Source of the DNA: Sphingopyxis sp. TUF1
GTDB taxonomy: Bacteria > Pseudomonadota > Alphaproteobacteria > Sphingomonadales > Sphingomonadaceae
Assembly (NCBI RefSeq): GCF_036687315.1
Contig: NZ_CP144683.1
Span: forward strand, 124,001-188,000
Reading direction: 5' to 3'
DNA length: 64,000 nucleotides
The position numbers and the translations under genes are program-made. Below the pieces are notes generated by a model. That model was not told the DNA's origin and did not search any database. It saw only the letters and a list, made by a program, of their open reading frames with translations. Below, piece by piece: positions 9,679 through 18,090 of this stretch. Within the stretch, counting starts at the first letter, position 1; every line of letters begins with the position of its first letter.

Positions 9679-11525
9679 TGACCATGATCCAATCTCTCCT
9701 CATCGCCAATCGCGGTGAAATCGCCTGCCGCATCACCCGCACTGCGCGCGAGATGGGCATACGGACTATTGCGGTATATTCGGATGCCGACGCCAAGGCT
9801 TTGCATGTGCGCGAGGCTGACGAGGCGGTGCATATCGGGCCGTCTCCGGCGCGCGAAAGCTACCTTGTCGGCGACAAGATCATCGCCGCCGCGAAGGCGA
9901 CCGGGGCGGAAGCGATCCATCCGGGATATGGCTTCCTTTCGGAAAATGCCGAGTTCGCGCAGGCGGTCGCCGATGCCGGGCTCGTCTGGGTCGGGCCGAA
10001 CCCTTCGTCGATCACCGCGATGGGCCTCAAGGACGCCGCGAAGAAGCTGATGGCCGAGGCCGGGGTGCCGGTGACGCCGGGCTATATGGGCGAGAACCAG
10101 GCCCCCGCCTATCTCGCCGAACAGGCCGCCGCGATCGGCTATCCGGTCCTCATCAAAGCCGTGGCGGGCGGCGGCGGCAAGGGGATGCGCAAGGTGGATA
10201 GCCCGGCGGATTTCGCCGACGCTCTCGCCTCGTGCCAGCGCGAGGCCGCCGCGTCGTTCGGCAACGACCATGTGCTGATCGAGAAATATATCCTGACCCC
10301 GCGCCATATCGAGGTGCAGGTCTTCGGCGACACCCACGGCAACGTCGTCCACCTGTTCGAACGCGACTGCTCGCTGCAGCGCCGCCACCAGAAGGTGATC
10401 GAGGAAGCCCCCGCCCCCGGGATGGACGAAGCGACGCGCGCCGAGCTGTGCGCCGCTGCGGTCCGAGCCGCAAAGGCGGTCGATTATGTCGGAGCGGGGA
10501 CGATCGAGTTCATCGCTGACGCGTCGGAAGGCCTGCGCGCCGACCGAATCTGGTTCATGGAAATGAACACGCGGCTTCAGGTCGAGCATCCGGTGACCGA
10601 GGAGATCACGGGAATCGACCTCGTCGAATGGCAGCTGCGCATTGCGTCAGGCGAACCGTTGCCGCTGGCGCAGGACCAACTGGCGATCAACGGCTGGGCG
10701 ATGGAAGCGCGACTTTATGCGGAGGATGCCGCCAAGGGCTTTCTGCCAAGCACGGGCAAGCTCGAACTTTTTCAGTTGCCCGAGCATTTGGGCCGCATCG
10801 ACACCGGCGTCTATGAGGGCGCCGAAGTCTCACCCTTCTACGACCCGATGATCGCCAAGGTCATCGCGTGGGGCGAAGATCGCGAAGAAGCGCGTGAACT
10901 GCTGTCGGAGATGCTGGAGGAAAGCGCGATCTGGCCGGTCAAAACCAATTCGGCCTTCCTGATCAATGCGCTCGCTCATCCCGATTTCGTGGCGGGGACG
11001 GTCGATACCGGGCTGATCGGCCGCGATGGCGACAGCATGGCCGCCGAGCCGGAGCCTTCGGCGCAGGCGCTGACCAATGCCGCAATGGCGATGGTACCGC
11101 GCTCCTTCCAAGCGGGTTTTCGTCTCAACGCCCCAGATGTCCGCACTGCACCCTTTATGCTCGACGGCAAGCGGGTGGATGTTGCGCTCCACGGTCCCGG
11201 CGCTGACGAACCCGCCCCCGCGATGCTCGTCGCCGAGGCTGGATCGGTGTGGCAACTCTTGCCGTGGCGTGCCGAGGGCGGTGCTGCGGGCGCTGCGGGC
11301 GACGGCGCGATCCTCTCCCCCATGCCCGGCAAGATCATCGCGGTCGAGGTTGCCGCAGGCGACACGGTAACGAAGGGCCAGAAACTGCTCACGCTCGAAG
11401 CGATGAAGATGGAGCACAGCCTGCTTGCACCGTTCGATGGTGTGGTGGCCGAGCTCAATGCGGTGGCGGGCGCTCAGGTGCAGGTCGAGGCGCTGCTGGC
11501 ACGGATCGAGGCGGCGAACGAATAG
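9678..11525 (+). CDS. liuD: 3-methylcrotonyl-CoA carboxylase, alpha (biotin carboxylase/carrier) subunit
   Basis: This 615-residue subunit carboxylates its own biotin using ATP and bicarbonate. Residues 1 to about 450 are the biotin carboxylase (LLIANRGEIACRI at the N-terminus, ATP-grasp glycine loop AGGGGKGMR, and EMNTRLQVEHPVTE). The C-terminus is a biotin carrier domain with the modified Lys at about 577 in EAMKMEH. The ATG at 9678 overlaps the beta-subunit stop (TGATG); an ATG at 9684 is the alternative. It is the last gene of the tight liu block, since a palindromic repeat follows. Confidence 0.95.
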   Translation: MTMIQSLLIANRGEIACRITRTAREMGIRTIAVYSDADAKALHVREADEAVHIGPSPARESYLVGDKIIAAAKATGAEAIHPGYGFLSENAEFAQAVADAGLVWVGPNPSSITAMGLKDAAKKLMAEAGVPVTPGYMGENQAPAYLAEQAAAIGYPVLIKAVAGGGGKGMRKVDSPADFADALASCQREAAASFGNDHVLIEKYILTPRHIEVQVFGDTHGNVVHLFERDCSLQRRHQKVIEEAPAPGMDEATRAELCAAAVRAAKAVDYVGAGTIEFIADASEGLRADRIWFMEMNTRLQVEHPVTEEITGIDLVEWQLRIASGEPLPLAQDQLAINGWAMEARLYAEDAAKGFLPSTGKLELFQLPEHLGRIDTGVYEGAEVSPFYDPMIAKVIAWGEDREEARELLSEMLEESAIWPVKTNSAFLINALAHPDFVAGTVDTGLIGRDGDSMAAEPEPSAQALTNAAMAMVPRSFQAGFRLNAPDVRTAPFMLDGKRVDVALHGPGADEPAPAMLVAEAGSVWQLLPWRAEGGAAGAAGDGAILSPMPGKIIAVEVAAGDTVTKGQKLLTLEAMKMEHSLLAPFDGVVAELNAVAGAQVQVEALLARIEAANE

Positions 11526-11537
11526 GCGCTATTCTTC

Positions 11538-11638
11538 GTCACGCTGAACTTGTTGCAGGGTTCATGGCTCGACGCTCTCATCGACGCCGCGCCAGACGAG
11601 AGAACAGACCATGGATGCTGAAACAAGTTCAGCATGAC
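11538..11638. repeat. Large imperfect palindrome (GCTGAACTTG family)
   Basis: About 29 bases at 11538-11566 are matched in inverted order by 11609-11638, with a few mismatches; both arms contain the core GCTGAACTTGTT / AACAAGTTCAGC and the outer CATGG. The roughly 40-base centre lacks the pairing of the arms. It lies exactly in the gap between the carboxylase alpha gene and the MaoC gene. Palindromes of this sort are scattered between genes in sphingomonads (recalled, not searched). It may end the liu transcript. Confidence 0.7.
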
Positions 11639-11657
11639 CTATTTTGGAGTTGGGATT

Positions 11658-12104
11658 ATGGCCGGCAAATATTTCGACGAATGGACCATCGGCGACACGC
11701 TGACGCACGATATCCGCCGCACGGTGACCGAGACCGACAATCTGCTCTTCACCACGATGACGCATAATCCGCAGCCCCTGCACCTCGACATCGAGGCGGC
11801 GAAGGCGTCCGAATTCGGACAGATCCTCGTGAACGGTGCCTTTACGTTCAGCCTGATGGTCGGACTCTCGGTCGGCGATACGACGCTGGGAACACTCGTA
11901 GCGAACCTCGGATACGACAAGCTCGTCATGCCCAAGCCAGTGTTCATTGGCGACACGCTGCGCGCGACGAGCGAGGTGATCGGTCTCAAGGAGTCGAAAT
12001 CGCGGCCGAATGCCGGTATCGTCACTTTTCTCCACCGCGCGATCAATCAGCGGGACGAAATCGTCTGCCACTGCGAACGATCCGCGCTGATTCTGCGAAA
12101 GTGA
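11658..12104 (+). CDS. MaoC-like hot-dog acyl-CoA hydratase
   Basis: A 148-residue hot-dog protein resembling MaoC/mesaconyl-CoA or itaconyl-CoA hydratases. The hydratase active-site region is [11 protein letters not shown] at about residues 36-46: the Asn, Pro and His are kept, but the usual GD before the Asn is MT, so catalysis may differ from (R)-specific enoyl-CoA hydratases. The ATG at 11658 has a GGAG site at 11646. It precedes a CitE-type lyase, a pairing seen in C4/C5 branched dicarboxylyl-CoA pathways. It could hydrate the 3-methylglutaconyl-CoA made by the carboxylase, which is untested inference. Confidence 0.82.
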   Translation: MAGKYFDEWTIGDTLTHDIRRTVTETDNLLFTTMTHNPQPLHLDIEAAKASEFGQILVNGAFTFSLMVGLSVGDTTLGTLVANLGYDKLVMPKPVFIGDTLRATSEVIGLKESKSRPNAGIVTFLHRAINQRDEIVCHCERSALILRK

Positions 12105-12110
12105 TCAATT

Positions 12111-12179
12111 CCGTTCGGTTCGAGCGAAGTTGAGAACCGTTGGCCCTTTGCGTGTCTCGACTTCGCTCGACACGAACGG
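12111..12179. repeat. Intergenic palindrome (GTGTCGAGCGAAGTCGAGACAC family), copy 1
   Basis: Arms at 12111-12138 and 12152-12179 are inverted copies of each other with a few mismatches in the left arm. The right arm contains the family core in perfect form. It sits between the MaoC gene and the CitE-type lyase gene. A second, better conserved copy lies on the other side of the lyase gene at 13062-13139. Confidence 0.85.
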
Positions 12180-12192
12180 CATAGGTTATGAG

Positions 12193-13044
12193 ATGAGACT
12201 GCGTTCCCTTCTTTTCGTCCCCGGCGACCGGCCTGAACGCTTTGCCAAGGCCGCGGCGTCGGGCGCCGATGCGATCATCCTCGACCTTGAAGATTCGGTG
12301 TCGCCCGCGAACAAGGAAACGGCGCGCCACGCCGTCGCCGACTATCTTGCGGGGCCCCGCGAAGTCGTGACGCTGGTGCGCGTCAACCCGCTCGACGGGC
12401 ATATGACCGCGGCCGACATCGCCGCGGTGATCGGCGTACGCCCCGACGCGATCATGCTGCCCAAGGCCGAAGGCGCGCCGAGCATCCAGCAACTCGACAC
12501 GATCGTGCGCAGCGAGACGGCGGATGACGCGTCGTTGCCCGCCATCCTGCCGATTGCCACCGAAACCCCCGCGGCGATCTTCACGCTTGGAAGCTACCGT
12601 GAAGTGAAGGACCGGCTGCTCGGGCTGACGTGGGGCGCCGAGGATCTGCCCGCCGCGATCGGTGCGACGACCAGCCGCGAGGACGACGGTGGTTACACCG
12701 AACCTTATCGCATCGCGCGCGCGCTCACCCTGTTCGCCGCACACGCGGCGACCATCGCCGCAATCGACACGGTGTTCCCTGCTATCAAGGACGCCGACGG
12801 CCTCACCGCCTATGCCGCCCGTGCGCGGCGTGACGGCTTCACCGGCATGATGGCGATCCACCCGTCGCAGGTTGAACCGATCAACGCCGCCTTTACTCCC
12901 AGTGCCGAGGAAGCCGCGCGCGCGCAGGCGATTGTCGATGCTTTTGCCGCCAATCCCGGCGCCGGCGTGCTGCAGGTGGACGGCAAAATGGTCGATGCGC
13001 CGCATCTGAAACAGGCGCGGCATATATTGTCGCTGGCGGACTGA
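12193..13044 (+). CDS. HpcH/HpaI aldolase / CitE-type CoA-ester lyase
   Basis: A 283-residue CitE-like TIM-barrel protein (citrate lyase beta, malyl-CoA or citramalyl-CoA lyase family). Family motifs are LLFVPGDRPERF at the start, ILDLEDSV, IMLPKAE, TETPAAIF with the metal-binding Glu, and WGAEDL with the metal-binding Asp. It cleaves or forms a 3-hydroxyacyl-CoA carbon-carbon bond in a Mg-dependent way. Next to a hydratase and the leucine cluster it may process the hydrated branched acyl-CoA, but malyl-CoA or citramalyl-CoA are equally possible substrates. The start ATG is 13 bases after a palindrome, with no strong ribosome site. Confidence 0.87.
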   Translation: MRLRSLLFVPGDRPERFAKAAASGADAIILDLEDSVSPANKETARHAVADYLAGPREVVTLVRVNPLDGHMTAADIAAVIGVRPDAIMLPKAEGAPSIQQLDTIVRSETADDASLPAILPIATETPAAIFTLGSYREVKDRLLGLTWGAEDLPAAIGATTSREDDGGYTEPYRIARALTLFAAHAATIAAIDTVFPAIKDADGLTAYAARARRDGFTGMMAIHPSQVEPINAAFTPSAEEAARAQAIVDAFAANPGAGVLQVDGKMVDAPHLKQARHILSLAD

Positions 13045-13061
13045 CCCCCCTACCCCTTGCC

Positions 13062-13139
13062 CGCTTGTGTCGAGCGAAGTCGAGACACGCTGAGCTTGCC
13101 AGTACCTTCGGGTGTCTCGACTTCGCTCGACACGAACGG
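13062..13139. repeat. Intergenic palindrome (same family), copy 2
   Basis: A perfect 22-base inverted repeat (arms 13067-13088 and 13112-13133) surrounds a 23-base spacer. The arm begins GTGTCGAGCG and ends TCGAGACAC. It lies between the convergent CitE-type lyase and phospholipase D genes and could act as a two-way terminator. It is the same element as 12111-12179, so the lyase gene is bracketed by two copies about 0.95 kb apart. Confidence 0.88.
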
Positions 13140-13143
13140 AAAT

Positions 13144-14676
13144 TCAGGTCGATTTACGACGAAACGGCCGGTGCCGCTTCATCCAGCTTTTTCCGCGCCG
13201 CCAGCTTTTCTTCAGGCCGCGTTCGGAAAAGCTTTCGAACATCGCATCGGGGCTCGTCGGGTCGAGCAATTCATTGTCGGCGATGAAGTCGTCCATCGGT
13301 CCCGGCGCGACCAGATCGAGCAGTTCGAGCGAGCGCCCCGGCCCGCGGAGTCCCTCGATCGCGGCGATCAGCGACCCCGAGACGTCAAAGGCGCGGGCGA
13401 CCTCCGCCGTGTCAACGTCCAGATGCTCGGCGATCAGCGATTCGCGCAGCCTGCGGATCACCGGCTCGGCGCCGCGATTTGCGGGGAGCGCCGTATCGAT
13501 CGTGACGTCGCATTCGCTGTCGAGGCCCATCGACCGGTTGTTCATGTTCGACGATCCGACGCGCAGCATCCGATCGTCGACGACCGCCGTTTTGGCGTGG
13601 ACATAGATGGGGTCACCGCCGGCCGTATGCGGGACATAGATGCGCAGCCGATCGCCGTGCTTCGCCTCGGCGATCGCGCGCACCAGCTTCACCCGCGCCG
13701 CATCCATCGCCATTTGTTCGAGCCAGCCATCGGCGGTTTTCGGCATCACCATGACGAATTCGGGCGCATCGTCCTCGTCCAGCCGCGCGGCGATCGCTGC
13801 GGCGATCTTGCCGCTCGTGAAATATTGATTTTCGAAATAGATGAAGCGCTTCGCCGCGGCGATCATGTCGAGATAGAGCTGCTCGATCTCGCGCACCTCG
13901 GGATAGCCATTATATTCGGCGCGCGATCGCGAAATGGCGACATCGACATCGGTAAAATCGGGGTCGAGCGCGTCGGGCCAGGCCTCGCCGTCGCCCTCGA
14001 CATCGCGGAGTTCCTTGTTCGTCGCGCGCTGCCAGCGTTCGTTGCCCAGCTCGGCGAGCGCGCGCCCAACGTCCCCGGCCAGAATCATCGTCGAGTCGTG
14101 CCACGGCATATAGGCTTTGCCGTCAGGGTTGGACCGCCGCGGGTCAGCATCCTTGTGCCCGCGCGTGTCCCAGCGCGATGCGGCGACGTCGATTCCGCCG
14201 CACACCGCCAGATGATCGTCGAATACCGCCACCTTCTGATGATGGCTGCACCCCGCCGGATGCGCGCTGTCGAGGCGGAAGCTGATCGACCGCGTCGCTT
14301 TCCAGCGCAGGATCATCATCACGATGCTCGGCACCAGAAAATGCTTCAGCCCGCCGAAATTCCAGCGCAAAATGTCAATATCGCGATCGGGCTTCGCGTG
14401 CGCCAGCGCCAGCAGATAATGGCCGAGCGATTGACCCTTGCCGTGGTCATCGGGCACCAAAGCAATACGCGGATCGAAATCCCAACCAATCAGCAGGATG
14501 CGCTCTTTCGCGCCTTCCATCAGCTCTTTCAGCAGTTTGAAATAGTCGGCGGCGTCGACGATCATCCGCGCCTTGTCAGCGCGCTCGATCCGCCAGCAAT
14601 TGCGGCCTTCGACGACGATCGGCGTTATCCCCATCGCCGCCGACACGCTTGGCGGCGGCGATGGTTGCGTCGGCAC
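13144..14676 (-). CDS. Phospholipase D / cardiolipin-synthase-like protein
   Basis: A 510-residue member of the phospholipase D superfamily with two HKD catalytic motifs: His146-x-Lys148-x4-Asp153 and His360-x-Lys362-x4-Asp367, the second followed by GSSNMNNRS. Such enzymes transfer phosphatidyl groups, for example in cardiolipin synthesis, or hydrolyse phospholipids. No signal peptide or clear membrane helix is seen at the N-terminus, and the C-terminus is very basic (KKSWRRGKSWMKRHRPFRRK). The GTG at 14676 is 4 bases beyond the acyl-CoA dehydrogenase stop; an ATG at 14634 is the alternative start. Confidence 0.88.
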   Translation of the reverse strand: MPTQPSPPPSVSAAMGITPIVVEGRNCWRIERADKARMIVDAADYFKLLKELMEGAKERILLIGWDFDPRIALVPDDHGKGQSLGHYLLALAHAKPDRDIDILRWNFGGLKHFLVPSIVMMILRWKATRSISFRLDSAHPAGCSHHQKVAVFDDHLAVCGGIDVAASRWDTRGHKDADPRRSNPDGKAYMPWHDSTMILAGDVGRALAELGNERWQRATNKELRDVEGDGEAWPDALDPDFTDVDVAISRSRAEYNGYPEVREIEQLYLDMIAAAKRFIYFENQYFTSGKIAAAIAARLDEDDAPEFVMVMPKTADGWLEQMAMDAARVKLVRAIAEAKHGDRLRIYVPHTAGGDPIYVHAKTAVVDDRMLRVGSSNMNNRSMGLDSECDVTIDTALPANRGAEPVIRRLRESLIAEHLDVDTAEVARAFDVSGSLIAAIEGLRGPGRSLELLDLVAPGPMDDFIADNELLDPTSPDAMFESFSERGLKKSWRRGKSWMKRHRPFRRKST

Positions 14677-14680
14677 CGCG

Positions 14681-16483
14681 TCAGGCCGCGAAGAATTGTT
14701 CGGGGGTCAGCGCCATCATCGTTTCGCTGCCCGCCTCGATCTTGCGGCGGAGCGATCCGGCGTCGGGCAGGAAGCGTTCGCCGAAGTGGCGCGCGGTTAC
14801 GATCTTGGCATTCAGAAAATCCTGGGCGCCGCGCCCTTCGTCGAGCGCCTTCTGCGCCGCCTCGGCCATGCGCAGCCACATCAGCCCCAGCGCAACGATG
14901 CCGGTGATGTGCATATAATGATGGGCACCAGCGCCGACGTTGTTCGGGTTAGTCATGCCGTTCTGCATGAACCACATAGTCGCGGCTTTCAGCTCGCCAT
15001 TCGCCTTTTCCAGCCGCCCCGAGAAATCGGCGAGCGCGGGCTTGTCCTTCGCCGCGGCGCATTCGGCATCGACGATCGCGAACAGTGTCTGGATCGCGCG
15101 GCCGCCATTCTGCGCGAGCTTGCGGCCAACGAGGTCCATCGCCTGCACGCCGTTCGCGCCTTCGTAAATCATCGTGATGCGGGCATCGCGGACATATTGG
15201 CTCATGCCATGTTCCTCGATGTAGCCGTGGCCGCCGAACACCTGCTGCGCGTTGGTCGCGACGTCATAGCCCTTGTCGGTGCCATAGCCCTTGATGACGG
15301 GGGTCAGCAGGCTGACGAGATCGTCGGCGAGCTGCCGCTCCTCCTCGGTCTCGGCCACATGCGCCAGATCGACCTGGAGCGCGCCCCACAGGCACAGCGC
15401 GCGCAGCCCTTCGACGGTCGCCTTGGCGTCCATCAGCATCCGGCGCACATCGGGGTGGACGAACAGCGGATCGGCCTTTTCCTGCGGGTCTTGCGGCCCG
15501 GTCAGCGCGCGGCCCTGCCGCCGGTCCTGCGCATAGGCGACGGCATTCTGAAAGGCGACGTCGGCCTGCCCCAGCCCCTGAATCCCGACGCCCAGCCGCG
15601 CGGCGTTCATCATCACGAACATCGCGGCAAGGCCCTTATTCTCCTCGCCGACCATCCAGCCCTTCGCGCCGTCATAGTTCATGACGCAGGTCGAATTGGC
15701 GTGGATGCCCATCTTGTGCTCGATCGACCCGCATTGCAGCGCGTTGCGCTCACCCAGCGAACCGTCTTCGTTGACGAGAAACTTCGGCACGATGAACAGC
15801 GAGATGCCCTTGACGCTGTCGGGCGCGTCGGGGGTCTTGGCAAGGACGAGGTGGATGATGTTGTCGGTCAGGTCATGCTCGCCCGACGAGATGAAAATCT
15901 TGGTCCCCGTGACGTCATAGCTGCCGTCGCCGTTCGGCACTGCGCGCGTGCGGATGAGGCCAAGGTCGGTGCCGCAATGCGGCTCGGTCAGGTTCATCGT
16001 CCCGCCCCATTCGCCCGACACCATCTTGGGAACGTAAAGCGCCTTCTGCTCGTCCGATCCCTTCACCAAAATCGCCGCGACCGCGGCCTGCGTCAGCCCC
16101 GGATACATGGCAAAGGCCTGGTTCGCCGCCATGCGATATTCCTCGACCGGAAAGCCGACGACGTGCGGCAGCCCCTGTCCGCCGAATGCTTCGGGCTGCG
16201 TCAGCAGCGTCCAGCCGGCCTCGCAATAGGCCTTATACGCCTCTTTGAACCCTTTGGGCGTCGTCACCGAGCCGTCGTCGTGGCGCGTGCAACCTTCAAG
16301 GTCGCCCGACTGGTTGATCGGAAACAGCACCTCTTCGCAGAATTTGCCGGCTTCGGTCAGCACCGCCTCGATCATGTCGGGGGTCGCGTTGGCAAAGCCG
16401 GGCAGGTTCGCATAGCGTTCGATGCCAAGCACCTCGTTGAGGAAGAACAGGCTGTCCTGCACGGGGGCGCGATAGACGGGCAT
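14681..16483 (-). CDS. Acyl-CoA dehydrogenase, 600-residue type
   Basis: This is a long (600-residue) acyl-CoA dehydrogenase with the extra C-terminal domain of the group that includes 3-methylmercaptopropionyl-CoA dehydrogenase (DmdC). Signatures are NLTEPHCGTDLGLIRT, IFISSGEHD, and IYEGANGVQAMDLVGRKL, which holds the catalytic Glu. The exact acyl chain cannot be read. The start at 16483 (MPVYRAP) has an AGAAGG site upstream; a 12-residue in-frame extension lacks one. A MerR regulator is encoded directly upstream on the same strand and probably controls it. Confidence 0.92.
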   Translation of the reverse strand: MPVYRAPVQDSLFFLNEVLGIERYANLPGFANATPDMIEAVLTEAGKFCEEVLFPINQSGDLEGCTRHDDGSVTTPKGFKEAYKAYCEAGWTLLTQPEAFGGQGLPHVVGFPVEEYRMAANQAFAMYPGLTQAAVAAILVKGSDEQKALYVPKMVSGEWGGTMNLTEPHCGTDLGLIRTRAVPNGDGSYDVTGTKIFISSGEHDLTDNIIHLVLAKTPDAPDSVKGISLFIVPKFLVNEDGSLGERNALQCGSIEHKMGIHANSTCVMNYDGAKGWMVGEENKGLAAMFVMMNAARLGVGIQGLGQADVAFQNAVAYAQDRRQGRALTGPQDPQEKADPLFVHPDVRRMLMDAKATVEGLRALCLWGALQVDLAHVAETEEERQLADDLVSLLTPVIKGYGTDKGYDVATNAQQVFGGHGYIEEHGMSQYVRDARITMIYEGANGVQAMDLVGRKLAQNGGRAIQTLFAIVDAECAAAKDKPALADFSGRLEKANGELKAATMWFMQNGMTNPNNVGAGAHHYMHITGIVALGLMWLRMAEAAQKALDEGRGAQDFLNAKIVTARHFGERFLPDAGSLRRKIEAGSETMMALTPEQFFAA

Positions 16484-16555
16484 GGGAAATCCTTCTGAAA
16501 AAGCAATTGATCGGATCAAACTTGCCTGGGGAGAGGCCAGATGCGGGTCGGCCGA

Positions 16556-16981
16556 CTACGCCTTCCGGGCGTCGACCTTTTTCACCATATCGATGAAACG
16601 TGACAGCTCATCTACAGCGCTGTCAATATCGTCGCGCTGACGGCGGAGCAACGCGATGCGTTCCTCGCACTTTTCGATCGTCACCTGCCGCTGCAGCTTG
16701 CGACCGTCGCCGACGTCATACAGGTCGATCATTTCGCGAATGTCGGCCAGGCTGAACCCCGTCCGCTTCGCGCGCAAGATCCAAGCGAGCCGCGCCCGGT
16801 CGCGCTTCGAATAGATGCGTGACAGCCCCTTGCGCGACGGACTGATCAGCCCCTCATCCTCATAAAAGCGCAGCGCGCGGGCGGTGACGCCGAACTCGGT
16901 CGACAAGTCGGTGATGCTGAACTGCTCGCGCCCGAGATGATCGGGCGTGTCGATATGCGAGTGGCCGTAATGGTCGGTCAT
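16556..16981 (-). CDS. MerR-family transcriptional regulator of acyl-CoA metabolism
   Basis: The 141-residue product has a MerR winged helix at residues about 20-88 (FSITDLSTEFGVTARALRFYEDEGLISPSR), followed by a coiled-coil region rich in charged residues. It has no metal-binding Cys cluster, which argues against a metal sensor. Its place just upstream of the acyl-CoA dehydrogenase, and a palindrome like those bound by MerR regulators of branched-chain or fatty acid degradation (LiuR-type), point to acyl-CoA control. The ATG at 16981 was chosen; an in-frame extension to 17017 would cover the operator. Confidence 0.9.
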   Translation of the reverse strand: MTDHYGHSHIDTPDHLGREQFSITDLSTEFGVTARALRFYEDEGLISPSRKGLSRIYSKRDRARLAWILRAKRTGFSLADIREMIDLYDVGDGRKLQRQVTIEKCEERIALLRRQRDDIDSAVDELSRFIDMVKKVDARKA

Positions 16982-17001
16982 GCCGACGAAACTAGTTTCC
17001 G

Positions 17002-17017
17002 TTGACGTGAACGTCAA
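17002..17017. promoter_or_regulatory. Palindromic operator for the MerR-family regulator
   Basis: TTGACGTGAACGTCAA has perfect 7-base arms (TTGACGT/ACGTCAA) around a 2-base centre. It begins 21 bases upstream of the MerR start. MerR-type regulators of acid degradation genes in proteobacteria are known to bind sites of nearly this form. Autoregulation, and control of the acyl-CoA dehydrogenase by read-through, are inferred. Confidence 0.7.
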
Positions 17018-17047
17018 TAGCGCCAGAGCGCCGCGATTCCAGGCACT

Positions 17048-17581
17048 TCAACCTGCGCAAGGCCGGACGATATTGCCGCGCCCGTCGGCAATCCGCAAGC
17101 CCCTTGCATCGTCCGCCGACCAGCTCGCACGCGGCAGGCGCAGGCCCGCCAGCGACGCGCGAGCAGGGCACAGCTGCGCGCATTGCGACGGCAGGCGTCC
17201 CGGCAGGCGCAGCTCGTCATCCTGCTCATGCACAAGCGCCTCGCAGCCGTCCGCGCCGGCAAAGCGCATCCGCCACCCGGCGCCCTCGCGCGTCATCGTC
17301 CCCTGCGCGGTGCAGGACAGGGTGGTGCCAAAGGCGGCCGTCACCGCAAAGCGCCATTGCCCCGCGCCGTCGGTCACCACGCACATCGCATCGCGGCCAA
17401 GGTCGTGCGCGCGCTCGAACACGCCGACCGGCGTTTCGGCTTCGGGGCGCACGACGCCGCGTTCGCGCGCCGCCATCTCGAGCGGATTCCCCGCATCAAT
17501 CGTCTCATCGTCGCCCGCCCCGCGCTCGCATCCCGCGAGCAGCAGCGTCGCCAGCACGAGGGCAGCGCTAACCCTGCGCAT
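17048..17581 (-). CDS. Putative lipoprotein of unknown function
   Basis: A 177-residue product starts with a short basic region and hydrophobic stretch ending in the lipobox LLAGC (Cys18), so it is probably an envelope lipoprotein. The rest is rich in Cys and charged residues with no family I recognise. The ATG at 17581 lies inside the end of hisI (14-base overlap); a TTG three codons earlier is less likely. It appears co-transcribed with hisI. Confidence 0.7.
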   Translation of the reverse strand: MRRVSAALVLATLLLAGCERGAGDDETIDAGNPLEMAARERGVVRPEAETPVGVFERAHDLGRDAMCVVTDGAGQWRFAVTAAFGTTLSCTAQGTMTREGAGWRMRFAGADGCEALVHEQDDELRLPGRLPSQCAQLCPARASLAGLRLPRASWSADDARGLRIADGRGNIVRPCAG

Positions 17582-17948
17582 CGTCCGCAAGAAACGTCAG
17601 CCGGCCATCATCTTCGACCCGGCGGTAAAAGCACGACCGCCGCCCGGTGTGGCATGCCGGTCCCGCGGGCTTCACGCGCAGCAGCAGCGCGTCCTGATCG
17701 CAATCGACGCGCATCTCGACGAGCGTCAGCCCGTTGCCCGATGTCTCGCCCTTGCGCCACAGCGCAGCGCGCGAGCGCGACCAGAAGTGCGCCTGTCCCG
17801 TCGCGCGCGTCGCCTCGATCGCCGCATCGTTCATATGCGCGACCATCAGCAGCGCCTGCGTATCGGCATCGACGACGATCGCCGTCACCAGCCCGGCGGC
17901 GTCGAAACGCGGAAAAAATCTGTCGGTCGTATCGCGCGGCTCATCCAT
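17568..17948 (-). CDS. hisI: Phosphoribosyl-AMP cyclohydrolase
   Basis: HisI opens the adenine ring of phosphoribosyl-AMP in the third step of histidine synthesis. The 126-residue protein holds the full set of family motifs: [19 protein letters not shown], the metal-binding [10 protein letters not shown], and [14 protein letters not shown] with the zinc Cys residues. It is a stand-alone HisI without the HisE pyrophosphatase domain, as usual in alphaproteobacteria. No other his gene is nearby. Confidence 0.95.
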   Translation of the reverse strand: MDEPRDTTDRFFPRFDAAGLVTAIVVDADTQALLMVAHMNDAAIEATRATGQAHFWSRSRAALWRKGETSGNGLTLVEMRVDCDQDALLLRVKPAGPACHTGRRSCFYRRVEDDGRLTFLADDAQG

Positions 17949-18090
17949 GCCCGCCGCTTTAGAGCAGGATCGAAGCCGCTGTCACCCCGCGCTTCGCCGC
18001 CGATGTGACAATATCGTGATTAGGGGGGCGACAATCGGCTTTGCCCTCCCTATATGCGCCGCAGTCACTGCCCCCTGCCGCTGGAACGAC

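Noticed and set aside
13057..16498. Very long open frames antisense to the phospholipase D and acyl-CoA dehydrogenase genes
   Set aside because: Both opposite-strand genes carry catalytic motifs; these frames have no recognisable domain and are by-products of high GC content.
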